From NCBI RefSeq assembly GCF_050633125.1, contig NZ_JBOEFX010000076.1:1-64000 (forward strand): a stretch of 64,000 nt of DNA, in the 5' to 3' direction. The stretch comes from Lewinella sp050633125. Its GTDB lineage: Bacteria; Bacteroidota; Bacteroidia; Chitinophagales; Saprospiraceae. Positions 1-11,300 of the stretch are shown here, in pieces. Made by a program: the position numbers and the translations under genes. Every line of letters starts with the position of its first letter. Position 1 is the stretch's first letter. The notes under the pieces are model-generated. The model ran no database searches, was not told where the DNA came from, and saw only the letters and a program-made list of their open reading frames with translations.

Positions 1-3000
1 ACTTCGTTGATATCGATAGCACCATTGCCGTTAGCATCGCCTTCTGGGCGTAGCTGCCAAGCTTCGAAACGACGAGTGATTGATCCCCAACCACAATCAT
101 TGATCTGAATATTAGGCGTACGCTCTACGATGGTATCCACCACACAATTGTCTGTTCCTGTTGCTCCTCCGAAGATCGAGCTCATCATGATCGAGGTAGC
201 GGCGAAGTCTTCGTCGTAAGCCGTCTCAATGTCACCAGGGAAAGTCAGTGGCAGATCATTACAAGTCAACTCCATATTATCAGGAGCATAACAGAACGGG
301 GTCAGCTTATCTTCCGGTGTAATCGTCAACCAGCAAGTATTCTGGTTGCCGACGGCATCAGTGACGCGCAGTTCGATGGTGATTTCGTTGTTGATATCAC
401 AACAATAGAAATCTACAAAATCGCCCCAGGGACTCCAGCTATTCTCGCTCGGATCGCAAGTGTCGTTGTGCCAGTAGTTCCGGCGTACTTCCAGATCCAC
501 GGTACTACAGTTGTCACGAGAACCTTCGTCTACATCGGTGGCTAAGATACGGGATTGCCCGAACAGGCCGTTGGCTACGTCACCACCGCCGATAGAAACA
601 TTCAATTCATCGTTACAGCTGGCTGTTGGTGCTATTTGATCCTCTACCGTCACTGTGAAGCTGCACTGTGAACGAATACCACAGGCATCTTGTGCAAGGT
701 AGGTGACCGTATGATCACCACGTTCCAAGCCGGTAACGATGTACAGATTATTGGACTGAGATGTTAAGGTATCGTTATCCACTTGCACGATATAAGTAAC
801 GTCCGAACAGGCATCCAAAATATCCAATACTGGCACCTGATAAGTAGCCGTACAGTCGAACGGAGAGACGCTGATCGTTTCATCTTCCGGACAGCTTAAA
901 TCGGGCCCGTCCGAATCCTCAACCCGTATGATCTGAGTGAATTCCCGGACATCCGACAATGGGTTCGGGAGACACTGATTCACGATACGCCAGGTTCTGA
1001 ACAACAGAAAACTATTATCACAAATGTAAAAAGTCTCGTCGTTAAAGTTGATGGCGGCCGAACAATAGATCGCTTCGTAGAGGTCCGTTCCGTTGATGGT
1101 CGGGTACCCCAAGTTATCGGGTGAGGTCAGCGTGGGATCCGCCAGTACTGCTGAACAATCAAGCACCGGATTAGTGATGCCGTCGTAATTCTCGGGAAAC
1201 ATAATCTGGTCCAGATCAAAAGTCGCCACTTCGATAGTTTGCGTACACTGGGCAGAATTACCCACGGCGTCGGCTACCGTCCAAGTACGCATGATCACAA
1301 AACGCGGTTCGCCACAGGCCCCGTTATCCGTCAACTCATCCTGGTGCGTGACGACTGCGCCACCGGGTACGCAAGAGGTTACTTCGGGCACGCCTAAGAG
1401 ATCGGGGCCAGTCAAATCAGTACAGTTTACAACCGTATCGGCCGGACAAATGAATTCAGGAATCAACTTGTATTCCACGTTCACAAAACCCCAGCAGCAC
1501 TCTCCTGTGTCGGGGTCGCAGATTTCTGCTACAATTGTTTCGCCCACGTAGTCTACCGTGATCAAGGGCGAGGTAGAGATCGGCTCAGCCCCCGTGTCCG
1601 GCATGTCTGGATAGAGTGTCACGATATAGTTATCGTAACAGCGGTACAGGTCGCCACTCAATAGCATATCTGCGGTGATCGTTGCCTGACAATCAGCACC
1701 CAACGACACGTTTTGTTCGTTGATACAAGCCAGCGCCTGATCCGTCTCAAATTCCAGTACCGTCAGATTATACGTACAGGTCGTTTCGTTGCCAGAAGCG
1801 TCAGTGATAATCAGCGTGATGGTCGTATCACCAATCGGGACGGATGTTCCTGGAGGGAAAGAACTGAGCACGTAATCCGGGCAGTTATCAAATTCAAAAA
1901 TTGGAGTGGTTGGATACTGGTTAGTTTCACACTCGCCTGGCCCCAGTTGAATCACCAGATCGTCTGGACAAGTAATTTCAGGAAACTGAACATCTAATAC
2001 GGTTACGGTAAAGCCACAAGTCGAGGTATTGCCCGCAGCATCGGTCAGGGTATACAGTACGGTCGTTTCTCCCACCTGGAAGAAATAGGTAAATTCAGTA
2101 TTCTCCGGAAAAATCGACAAGGTTTGATCTAATTCTACGGCGCCACCCTCAAAGGTGATCGTCAATTGTACACTACCACCAGGGCAGTTATCGAACAGGA
2201 TGGCTTGCAGGTAGGTGTATTCCGCACCACACAGGTTGAGATCGTTTTCAAGGGTCACGTCCATTTGGTCGTATGCTTCCCGAGCACTGATGAGTAGACT
2301 CCAAGTGGCAAGCGTAGCCGGATCAGTGGTGACCGTTCCGTTGTGGCCGATTTGGAGGGTCCAATCGCCCTGGGCTTGTTCGCCATTAAAAGCTTCGATA
2401 TTGCCAGTAGGTACTAAAGTTAGGCCACCGTTCAAGCTAGCGCAATTATCCAGAAAAGGTTCAGCCAGTTCGGAGTCGCCGTCCAACGTGAAATCGAAAG
2501 CGCTGGTCCCCGTACATTCTGCTATCAGCAGTTCAATCAAGGTACCTTCCGGGCTAATGAGCGAGAAGGTCAGATCAGCGAAATCCCCCGCGTCCCCCGC
2601 AAGGGAAAGATTTAAGTCGGCAATGGTAAAGAATTCGTCGACCGTCACGACGGATTCTACACATTCGCCGTAAGCGATCGTTTCCGGATTACCGGGATAC
2701 TCCGTATAGTCGCCGTAAAGGCCACAAATAGCCATTTCTGCGTCGGTCACCGTTACGGTGAAGCTGCATTCCAGGCGGGTAATGGGTTGGGCCTGAATAG
2801 CCGTTTGAGCACCGTTAGGCGTAGGTTGTGGCAAGCTCGGGTTTAGCATTCCAATGGTTGTTGGCAAACAGGCCTCACCTGGCTCAAAGTCAGCAGCGGT
2901 ATTGGTGTCCCAAACCGTGGTTCTGATGATGCCGCCACCAAATAGCGGACTGATCGTACCTGACCAGTAATCTTCGATCTCGCGTCCAGCCAGATTGTAC

Positions 3001-6000
3001 TGTAAAGGAGCCAAGCCGCTGATGTCAAAATCGTTGAGTACCGCAATATCCAGAATAGAGCGCGATAAGCTGACAATGTAGGCCGCAGGGGCGTCAGCAT
3101 CCAGGTTAGCCGCGCCGGGAATGTTGTAGAAGTTATCCGCCGGGCTGTCCGTACCGTCACCGAAGTGGATAGTCAACACACCGCCGGGGGCCAGGATAAC
3201 ACCTGTAGGCACGGCAAATATTTCGCTACCAGCGGCCGACAGTCGTTCAATCATCAGACAACTTACATCCAAACTGGCGGAGTTGAAGTTGGTAATTTCC
3301 AGGTAGTCACCGTCCACCGCATTGCCTATGCTAAAGGGAGGTACGGGTACGGTTCCGTCTACGGGATCGCTCAGGTCGTGCGTTATTTCCGTGATGAGCA
3401 ATAGCGGCATATCCTGAAGTGAGTAAGTCACGGTGCTCGTACCCAACTCGAAAAAATTATCACTGGCATCGTCTAGTCCATTCGCAATTTCTTCGCCAGC
3501 TTCGTTTTCGATACGGTAAGCGACCGTCAGGTTATCAGGACAATTATCTTCGATATTTGCAGGAGCGATATCGTCCACTACAGCACCACAGTCGCCAAAA
3601 TCGTTTGCGGTCGTTACGTCATCGGGACATACGAAGCTCGGAGGCGTATGGTAGTCGTTGACAATAATTTTCACATCACAAAGCGTCCTGTTTCCCGTCG
3701 CGTCGATCGCCTCAAAGGTATTGATGGTAATGCCTACGGGATAGATGTCACCGGAAGTCAGGCCAGTATCGTCGATTTGTGTTACCACGGGGATGTCACA
3801 ATTGTCTTCGGCCAATGGCAGGGAGTAATTGGCGTACGCACTACACCAAGTCGGTGGTGCGTCTACGATCACTGCGGGCTCCGGACAATTGATAAAGCGG
3901 GGCGCATCATCGTCCGTTACGGTCACCTCGAAGCTACATTGACTAAAGTTACCAACGGCGTCTTCGGCGTAGTAAGTCACGGTAGAAACATTCTCCGTAG
4001 GACTTAAATGTTCGAAATCGTAAGTAGCAAAAAACTGGTCCGGCAGCGGGTTGGTAATGTCTGGGTTAAGCAGTGCGGTAATGTCGAAAGGCCCGGCTAC
4101 CGAACCGTCAGGGTTGGTAATGGTATAAGTGTAAATAATTACATCACAGTTGTCGGTGGGTAGCGGGTGCTCCCAGGTATGTTGTGCTTCACACACGAAT
4201 TCTTCGGTCGTCAGTGCTACTGGTCCGAGGTCTTCACACAGAATCTCAGGCGTGCCGTTCTCGTCGTCATTATCACAAGAGCCAGAGCGGAAGAGTTCAC
4301 ACCCCCGGGCGTCCAGGATGGTGAACGACCAAGTGGGTTGAGTGTAATTGACGAGCAGATTCCCCAGATCTTGGGTAAAATCAGTGATGTCAAAAGTTAT
4401 GGTTCCATTAGAAGAGAAGATCGATCCCTGATAAGTAAATTCGCCATCGGTATCGTCAGCGATTCCATCACGATCCAGGTCCAATTGTACGCCGCCGTAC
4501 TGAATGGTGTAAGGCTCCAGACCGCCAGTCACTTCTCCTAAGTTTACCACACGATCGTTTTGTACGATACACTCGCAAACCGGGGCTTCCATCGCTAAGG
4601 GTTGACGCAGTTCGAAGGTCGAATGGACGATTTCCAAACAACCGTTCAGCCCCACGTTGCTGTTTTGTACAACTGCTCCAGGTAGGGCCAGTACGTAAGA
4701 TACCGTGATGTAACCGGTACCATCACCAGGAGTAAACACACCATCAGAGGAGATGGTACCGGGGTCAGTAGAAGTCGTGCCCGCAGCCGGGGAAAAGACA
4801 CTAAGGCCAAAGCCGCCGACAGCATCGCCCAGATAGGTATTGTTTACCACTTCGGCGTGAGTCAGGGTAGTGCCATCAGGTAGGGTGATGACGAGGTAGT
4901 TGGAGAAATCCAGCTGATCGGGATTGTTGGCCTCCAAGCAGAGTTCAGGTAAATCCAAGTCGAATTCAATACCATCAAAGAAATCTTGCACGTGAATTTG
5001 CGACAAGCAGGTAGAGGTATTACCAGCATCATCGGTTACTTGTAGTGTCACCAGGCTGTAGCCCGTTTCGGTACAATCGAAATTCGCGGAAATATCAAAG
5101 GTTTCTCCGGGTTTAGCAATCAGTATTTCAAGATCCGTATCGCAGTTATCCGTGCTGCCCCCATCAACGAAGGGAGAGCCATCGCCTTGGTCAGCGGCGA
5201 AGACTGTCACATTGCCCGTATTATCCAACTGCACGTCTACGTCAATACAGAAAGCATCGGGACGTTGGCCGTCCACCACCGTTACCGTAAAGGTACAGGT
5301 TTGGGTTTCCATCACGTCATCTATAGTATCATCAGCGTCGCCGTCGCCGTTGAGGTCAATCATCAATGTATAAGTCACGGTGCTTTCGCCTAGGGGGAAG
5401 GTAATCCCATCAGCGCTGTTGACCGTTCCAAGATTTCCATCGTTGAAATCAGTGCTTGAGGAAGCGGTGGTGCCATCGGCAAAAACGATGGAATAATTAA
5501 TGATGCTATTACAATCGCTTCCACTCAGTATGCCGATTCCTGTTACCTGGGCGGTACAAACATCGAAATCGGTTTTTACCGTCACATCATCCGGGCAAAC
5601 CAATGCCAAGATCGTATTGCCACCACTGACCGTTACCGGAAAAGTGCAGCTTCCTTCCACACCCGCGCAAGAGTAGGCGGTGTAGGTAACCTCGTAATCA
5701 CCTCCCGGAAGCTGTGAGCCAGGAATTGGGCCTGCCGTCTGGTAGAGGCCTGATTGCGTGATCTCTACCGCTGCGTCCGGAGTGCCGATAAAATTACTGG
5801 CATCCGTGTCAGCAGTACGGCCGCGATACGGTAGAATGCCATTGTCACAAGGATCGTAGGCAACGGGAATAGACCAGTTGGCAATGTTGTCACAGTTGCT
5901 GCTGGCCGAAAACGTATACCCGTTTGAGTTGCAGTTGGCAAACTCAGGTGGGCTGTTATTAAAAACCGGAATCTGAACGGTTTCTTCATCGGATAAATCC

Positions 6001-8123
6001 AACGGAAAATCACACCCCTGAATACGCAAAGCATCAGATATTGCACCACCTATAATGGGAACGGAACCAATAGGCAAGCGATCGATTAGCGTCGCTCCCT
6101 CGGTAGTTGGTACCCCGCAGGCGGATTGAGTCGAAAAGGGGAAATTCACCACATTACGAATACTAATGACTCCCGCACCTTGCACATTATTGGGTACACA
6201 GGCGTTGCCGTTTCCGGGAAACAGGTACTCTTCCACCACTTGGTCAAAAGCACCATCGCCATCGGTGTCAGCTACGATCAAACCACTGCCACCGTCGGCA
6301 TTTACCTCGTTCGCGATAGCATCCGCTACAAACTCGCCAATGGTTTTATCGCAAGCGTCCTCTACCACATCAGGAAAGGGCAAGGGGTCTATCTCAACGA
6401 ATTCCAAAGGTGGAGGTAGCGAGAAAGTGAAATTGATAATGGTACACGCCGCATCTGCCGCTTCGCTCAGATCTCTGATCATTGGGCCTCCGCTGGCTAT
6501 TCCTCCGATCTCTCCGGGCAAACTGCCCTGATAGTCAAAACAGATTTCTTCCGTATCACAGAAGGCGATTTCTGGTTCTACGTTGGTGATTTCCGCCTGG
6601 ATCACCGAAAAATCTAAGCTTTCTTCGCCCATTGGTATGGGGTCAATTTGAATTAATCCACACGTAAAATCAAAGAAGGATTGGGTTTCAATCGGGCAAA
6701 GGTCCATCGCTTCGGGGTCGGGTACGCACTCGCTCAGGAATGGGCCATCGGCACCACAGCCCGCACCATTATTGAATACCCTGACGGTTTCACACGCTAT
6801 TCTGCTGCAATCTTCCGAATCGGTAATGCTTCCGCAGTCTTCTGGCGTAGTCGTTTCTGTCAGGCAAATTTCGTACGCGATAATGCCTTCCTCTTCGGGT
6901 GCCGCTAAGGTGTTTTCTCCAAAGTCGACCTCTTCGTCATTGATCGTAAGTACGGGATTAGGGCCATTGCTGTTATTCGTAACATTGACAGTGATATCCT
7001 CGGTACTACAAATAAAAGCAGGTAAATCGACACTCAAGGCTGGATCCGGACGAACATTAATCAGCAGTTCTGCTTCCGAACTTACAACTGCCGAGCAGTT
7101 ATCGGGATTGGGGGGTGTATAACTAATGGTGAAACAGCCTCCCTCCATAGGTGCAGTAAAACGGTCTCCATTAATGCTCCCCCCCGTCCCACTTTCTATT
7201 GCGAAAGTGCCACCGGGATCATTGTCATCCGAAAACATAAGATTAAGACTAATAACCTGGCCCGGCGCAGCGCAATTGAGCGTGTAATCCTCTAAAGTAG
7301 CAGTGGGTGTGGCAAAAACCTCTACGGTCCTTGTCGTTCTGAATTGACAGCCATAAATAGTGTAGGTGTATCTGGCAGTATAGGTTCCGGGAGCGATTTC
7401 GGAAACATCGAGTATACCCGTCTCACGGTCAAAGTCATCAGTAAAAGGAATGATATCAAAATAAGCGTTATCTCCAGGTACGTCTCCGTTGGCGGGAATA
7501 CCGTCAAAGTCAATATCATCACCATCCTGACAAGTACTGGTTGCTGAGGTGACAGAAATGTCTATATCGAAATCCAGCAGCACAAAAAGTACCTGGGCAT
7601 TAAACTCATCGCTTGTTCCCGTAGCGGGGTCGGTCGTCCAGCCATCCCCAAAGTTATCGTAACTGATGCTGATATCTCCGTTATCGTTCAAATCACTTTC
7701 CACTGCATCTGCTGATACAAAATAGGGAATACAGGCTGGGTCGTCCTCGGATGGAGTATATCCAAATGCACCAGTAGAAAATGATTCACCAGCGATAGTT
7801 ACGGTCCAGGTTTCGTTTGTATTCCCGACGTCTCCCCAGTAGCAAATATCAACCCTTACCAATCCGGACGTAACGGTAACGAGCGGGCCCACTACATCCC
7901 CGAAAAGCTCATATTCTGCATCATAGGGAGGTGTACTATCATCAAAGTCTTCGGCGATTACTCGCCCGGGAAGGCCTAGTAGGCTGCACTGTGCCTGTAG
8001 AAAGACAGGATTATAAACTAGAAATAGCAGCAACGCTGTGCGGCTCGCTAAACTGATAAATTTTGTAAAAAGCACTGTTTGGGGTACCGCATAGGAGTAC
8101 CATTTGGAGTTCGTTCCATTCAT
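1..8123 (-). CDS. Giant secreted HYR-domain protein, 3' end beyond window
   Basis: One reading frame stays open from the ATG at 8123 down to the window edge, giving at least 2707 residues; the C-terminus, where a type IX sorting domain would be expected, is not in the window. Residues 1 to about 45 look like a long signal peptide ending near FLQAQC. The rest is a mosaic of cysteine-rich beta domains. HYR-type modules recur (for example around residues 830-930, 1398-1570, 2040-2125 and 2400-2510) with the CPxD...DNC...G.xxVxYxxxDxxGNxxxC pattern. A lamin-tail-like domain lies near 1574-1658 (LLLITEITHD) and a proprotein-convertase P-like domain near 1822-1945. The last visible residues include GDANGNGAIDINE, a dockerin-like calcium loop. 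Probably a cell-surface adhesin or matrix protein; the ligand cannot be told. The adjacent two-component regulator ends just upstream, with an operator-like repeat between the genes. Confidence 0.85.
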   Translation of the reverse strand, partial: MNGTNSKWYSYAVPQTVLFTKFISLASRTALLLFLVYNPVFLQAQCSLLGLPGRVIAEDFDDSTPPYDAEYELFGDVVGPLVTVTSGLVRVDICYWGDVGNTNETWTVTIAGESFSTGAFGYTPSEDDPACIPYFVSADAVESDLNDNGDISISYDNFGDGWTTDPATGTSDEFNAQVLFVLLDFDIDISVTSATSTCQDGDDIDFDGIPANGDVPGDNAYFDIIPFTDDFDRETGILDVSEIAPGTYTARYTYTIYGCQFRTTRTVEVFATPTATLEDYTLNCAAPGQVISLNLMFSDDNDPGGTFAIESGTGGSINGDRFTAPMEGGCFTISYTPPNPDNCSAVVSSEAELLINVRPDPALSVDLPAFICSTEDITVNVTNNSNGPNPVLTINDEEVDFGENTLAAPEEEGIIAYEICLTETTTPEDCGSITDSEDCSRIACETVRVFNNGAGCGADGPFLSECVPDPEAMDLCPIETQSFFDFTCGLIQIDPIPMGEESLDFSVIQAEITNVEPEIAFCDTEEICFDYQGSLPGEIGGIASGGPMIRDLSEAADAACTIINFTFSLPPPLEFVEIDPLPFPDVVEDACDKTIGEFVADAIANEVNADGGSGLIVADTDGDGAFDQVVEEYLFPGNGNACVPNNVQGAGVISIRNVVNFPFSTQSACGVPTTEGATLIDRLPIGSVPIIGGAISDALRIQGCDFPLDLSDEETVQIPVFNNSPPEFANCNSNGYTFSASSNCDNIANWSIPVAYDPCDNGILPYRGRTADTDASNFIGTPDAAVEITQSGLYQTAGPIPGSQLPGGDYEVTYTAYSCAGVEGSCTFPVTVSGGNTILALVCPDDVTVKTDFDVCTAQVTGIGILSGSDCNSIINYSIVFADGTTASSSTDFNDGNLGTVNSADGITFPLGESTVTYTLMIDLNGDGDADDTIDDVMETQTCTFTVTVVDGQRPDAFCIDVDVQLDNTGNVTVFAADQGDGSPFVDGGSTDNCDTDLEILIAKPGETFDISANFDCTETGYSLVTLQVTDDAGNTSTCLSQIHVQDFFDGIEFDLDLPELCLEANNPDQLDFSNYLVITLPDGTTLTHAEVVNNTYLGDAVGGFGLSVFSPAAGTTSTDPGTISSDGVFTPGDGTGYITVSYVLALPGAVVQNSNVGLNGCLEIVHSTFELRQPLAMEAPVCECIVQNDRVVNLGEVTGGLEPYTIQYGGVQLDLDRDGIADDTDGEFTYQGSIFSSNGTITFDITDFTQDLGNLLVNYTQPTWSFTILDARGCELFRSGSCDNDDENGTPEILCEDLGPVALTTEEFVCEAQHTWEHPLPTDNCDVIIYTYTITNPDGSVAGPFDITALLNPDITNPLPDQFFATYDFEHLSPTENVSTVTYYAEDAVGNFSQCSFEVTVTDDDAPRFINCPEPAVIVDAPPTWCSAYANYSLPLAEDNCDIPVVTQIDDTGLTSGDIYPVGITINTFEAIDATGNRTLCDVKIIVNDYHTPPSFVCPDDVTTANDFGDCGAVVDDIAPANIEDNCPDNLTVAYRIENEAGEEIANGLDDASDNFFELGTSTVTYSLQDMPLLLITEITHDLSDPVDGTVPVPPFSIGNAVDGDYLEITNFNSASLDVSCLMIERLSAAGSEIFAVPTGVILAPGGVLTIHFGDGTDSPADNFYNIPGAANLDADAPAAYIVSLSRSILDIAVLNDFDISGLAPLQYNLAGREIEDYWSGTISPLFGGGIIRTTVWDTNTAADFEPGEACLPTTIGMLNPSLPQPTPNGAQTAIQAQPITRLECSFTVTVTDAEMAICGLYGDYTEYPGNPETIAYGECVESVVTVDEFFTIADLNLSLAGDAGDFADLTFSLISPEGTLIELLIAECTGTSAFDFTLDGDSELAEPFLDNCASLNGGLTLVPTGNIEAFNGEQAQGDWTLQIGHNGTVTTDPATLATWSLLISAREAYDQMDVTLENDLNLCGAEYTYLQAILFDNCPGGSVQLTITFEGGAVELDQTLSIFPENTEFTYFFQVGETTVLYTLTDAAGNTSTCGFTVTVLDVQFPEITCPDDLVIQLGPGECETNQYPTTPIFEFDNCPDYVLSSFPPGTSVPIGDTTITLIITDASGNETTCTYNLTVLEFETDQALACINEQNVSLGADCQATITADMLLSGDLYRCYDNYIVTLYPDMPDTGAEPISTSPLITVDYVGETIVAEICDPDTGECCWGFVNVEYKLIPEFICPADTVVNCTDLTGPDLLGVPEVTSCVPGGAVVTHQDELTDNGACGEPRFVIMRTWTVADAVGNSAQCTQTIEVATFDLDQIMFPENYDGITNPVLDCSAVLADPTLTSPDNLGYPTINGTDLYEAIYCSAAINFNDETFYICDNSFLLFRTWRIVNQCLPNPLSDVREFTQIIRVEDSDGPDLSCPEDETISVSPFDCTATYQVPVLDILDACSDVTYIVQVDNDTLTSQSNNLYIVTGLERGDHTVTYLAQDACGIRSQCSFTVTVEDQIAPTASCNDELNVSIGGGDVANGLFGQSRILATDVDEGSRDNCSTVDLEVRRNYWHNDTCDPSENSWSPWGDFVDFYCCDINNEITIELRVTDAVGNQNTCWLTITPEDKLTPFCYAPDNMELTCNDLPLTFPGDIETAYDEDFAATSIMMSSIFGGATGTDNCVVDTIVERTPNIQINDCGWGSITRRFEAWQLRPEGDANGNGAIDINE

Positions 8124-8228
8124 GAGATTAGATAATTTTGTCGTCTTTAAAGAGAGATGCTATGTTTAGCACCTTTAAGCAAAAGAGGGGAAAGACTTCC
8201 CTTTGACTAAGGTGTCAACTGTCACAAT

Positions 8229-8236
8229 CAAAGGTA
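8229..8236 (-). promoter_or_regulatory. Putative -7 promoter element of the giant HYR gene
   Basis: The minus strand reads TACCTTTG, an exact match to the Bacteroidota -7 consensus TAnnTTTG. It lies about 105 bp upstream of the ATG at 8123, implying a leader of roughly 100 nt. No good -33 TTG is seen at the usual distance, which fits an activator-dependent promoter; a direct-repeat operator candidate occupies that place. Confidence 0.4.
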
Positions 8237-8296
8237 AAATCACCCGTTGGATGGGAGTGGTAATCTCGTTGCAAGATGATGGTAATCTCGTTCCAA
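8236..8296 (-). promoter_or_regulatory. Phased direct repeats, candidate AraC-type operator
   Basis: On the minus strand TTGSAACGAGATTACCA occurs twice (8296-8280 and 8274-8258), differing at one base out of 17 and spaced exactly 22 bp apart. A degraded third copy sharing mainly AACG.G sits in the same phase at 8252-8236. The repeats sit just upstream of the TACCTTTG element, where an activator would contact RNA polymerase. AraC-family regulators typically bind direct repeats about two helical turns apart, and the neighbouring regulator ends in an AraC-type helix-turn-helix. The link between site and regulator is inference. Confidence 0.5.
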
Positions 8297-8309
8297 ATCA
8301 ACCGAAGGC

Positions 8310-11300
8310 CTAATGTTTTCGGTACTTTGATGGGGTAATCCGGTAAGCTGTGGTGAAAACTTTTGTAAAATAGGAAGCATCGTTAAAACCACACTGCTGG
8401 GCTATCCTGGCAATGGGAAAATCGGTAGTATCAAGCATTGCTTTTGCTTCTTCTAAGCGGTAGGTGCGCAGGAGATCGCCGGGGTTTTTCCCAAGCAGCG
8501 CTTTCGATTTACGATGCAACTGGGTACGGCTGAGAAATAAAGCACGGCTCATCTCTTCCACTCCGAATAAAGCGTCGTTGAAGTGCTTTTCCAATACTTG
8601 ATCTATATTCTGTCTGAATTCATCATGTTGAGGATAAGTAGAAGGAACCACCCTTTTTTCCGGGTGTGCCCGATCATCAGTATACCTGAGGCGTGTTTGC
8701 TCCTGGGTATAGAGTAAGTTAGCTACGGTTAGTACCAGTTCCTTTTCCTGAAAGGGTTTGGCCAGATAGACATCCGCACGGGCCTGTAAGCCGGCCAACC
8801 GACTGTCCTGATCCGCCAGGGCCGTTAGCATTACAATCGGAATATGATTGGTGACGGGATGAGCCTTCAAGGCCGCACAAAGTTCAAAACCATTCTTTCC
8901 CGGCATCCGCACATCCGACACAATGATATCGGGTACTAACGCAATAGCCTGTTGCTCTCCTTCTTCTCCGTTACGCGCCCATACAACGCGGTATTTTTCC
9001 GAAGGGAAGCAGCTCTTTACATAATTTGCCATTGCCGGAGTATCCTCTACCAATAACACTAGTTCACGGCTTTCCTTGGACTCCGACCTCTCCTCACCAA
9101 CTATTTGGGTATTTAAAATAACCGTTTCTTCTGCAACCTCTTCCTTCATCAAGGCTTTATCGATGGCACGAGCCGGAAAAATCACTTCGAAAACTGATCC
9201 TTGGTCGTTGTAAATATTCATCCGTCCGTCCATCGCTTCAACGATGGCCTTGACGTAAGCTAAACCAATGCCCGCGTTTGGCAACTCTTTATCGTGCTGC
9301 TGACTGCTACGGTAGAAAAGCTTGGAAATATGTTCGATTTCTTCTTCGCGAATACCCGGCCCTTGATCCTTTACGGTCAATGACCACGTTGTTTCTCCTG
9401 CAGCCACTGAGACCTTAACCTTCCCATCTAAAGGGCTAAATTTCAAAGCATTACTGACCAGGTTGTTGACAATGACTTTTAGTTTCTCAAAGTCACTCCA
9501 CTGATAAATGAAATTTTCCTTGGCATGAAATTCCAGCTTAGCATTTAAACTATCAGCCAATGGTTGCAATTGAGTAACAATCAACTTTATCTGCTTTATC
9601 AAATCGGTTGGTGCATAATCAGGTTGCCATTCATTGGCCTGTAACTCATTCAGCTCAATCATCTGATTCACGAGGTTAGTCATGGAGGTGCCATGCTCTT
9701 CAATAACTTTCAACTGGTCCACTATGACTTCATTTTCGGGAGCTTGCCGTAAGCGTTGGGTGAGGCCAAAAATGATGGTCAGTGGCGTTTTAAATTCGTG
9801 TGCGATATAAGCGAATAAACGTTGGCGGAATTTGTCGTTTTCTTCTAATTGTAACGTCTTTACGCGAATTAACTGTCCTTTAAAATAAAAATACAACAAC
9901 AAGCCTATTAGTGTCAAGACAAGTATCCCCCCGGCTAATTGGACGGAAGTACGTTCGTACCACCGCCATTTTGCGTAAATGGGTAAATTAAAAAGCATTT
10001 CGCCACTCGTACGGTCGGCAACCTGCAACTGGTAGTGTCCCGGAGGAATAAAGTTAAAGGTGAGCTCTCCGCTCTCTGGCAGTAACTCCCAACGTTCCGA
10101 GGGATGTAAACGAAAATGCAATAGCACATTGGCTTTCTCTTCCGGGTTAAAACTACTAAGCTGTACTTGCAGCCTGCGGGCATTAGCTGGAAGCGTTAAT
10201 GCCTCGGATTGACTATGGAAGTTATAAATGAAAGTATCCTGCTCAGCGTTCTCGTTTCTAAAATGAACATATGACAACAATATTTTAGGAGGAGTTACTG
10301 CTTCCGTTGTCACACTATTCACCTTGGTCACGCGATAGAATCCATTGACCCCACCGAAAAGCCAGCTGGTATCGCTCAAGCCAAGGTAGCTGTTACGATT
10401 GAATTCATATTCTGCAAGGCCGTTTTGTAAGCCCTTGTTACTCGCTAAACCCCGACGTTTATCAAAACGATACAAACCACGGTAGGTACTCAGCATTAAA
10501 TAATCTTCTCCTTCGGGCACAATACCACATACCATATCGGATAGTATACCTTGCTTAAATCCGAAGGTTTTGAGTTCTCCGGTGAGCGTATCGTACCGAT
10601 ACAGACCGTCACCGTTAGTACCGACCCACCAGCTTGCAGCATTTTCCTGATAAACATCAAAATAGTGATCTACCTGACTTCCTGGCACTAAAATTTCTTC
10701 AACCTTGTTTTGCTCATAATCAAAGCGATACAAGCCGGTAGCCGTTACCAACAGAAAATGACCATCTTCTGGTAAAGGAATTATTTTTTCTATACCATAC
10801 CATAGATTGTGACCTTCTGAAGTTTTTTTCAACACTTTTGTCCTTACCTCTGGCTTAAGACTAATCGTAAAAAGCTCTGATTCCATCCCCGCTAGCAGTA
10901 AAGAGTCATTGATGAATGCCATCGTTTTCACCCTGGAAGAAAGGGGGTGAAAGGCCTTGATTTTCATTGCTTTCTCGTCAAATTTCAGTAAATAACCAGC
11001 CGGTCGCTCATTTTCGGTATTCCTCATGAAGGCCGTTAGCCATACGTTGCCGGATGTATCTTTTAGCAGCGTTCGGCTAGCAATTACCGTTTTTAAATCG
11101 TCCGGCCAGCCCACTGGGGTCACTACGGAAGTAACTGTGTCCAATACTGGATCATAGAGGTGAATTCCGTGGTTATCCGTGCCGGCCAATACTTTTCCGT
11201 TAGTCAGCTCAATCATTCCCCGCAGACTCACCCCCGCTTGTTTTTTTGTGCTTTGCCTCAAAACCGGGGATATCGTATAGGTTGGCCGATGGCGATAAAT

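Noticed and set aside
2215..2673. 152-codon plus-strand frame inside the giant HYR gene
   Set aside because: The opposite strand codes for the P-like domain without interruption; this frame is low-complexity Ser/Pro antisense.
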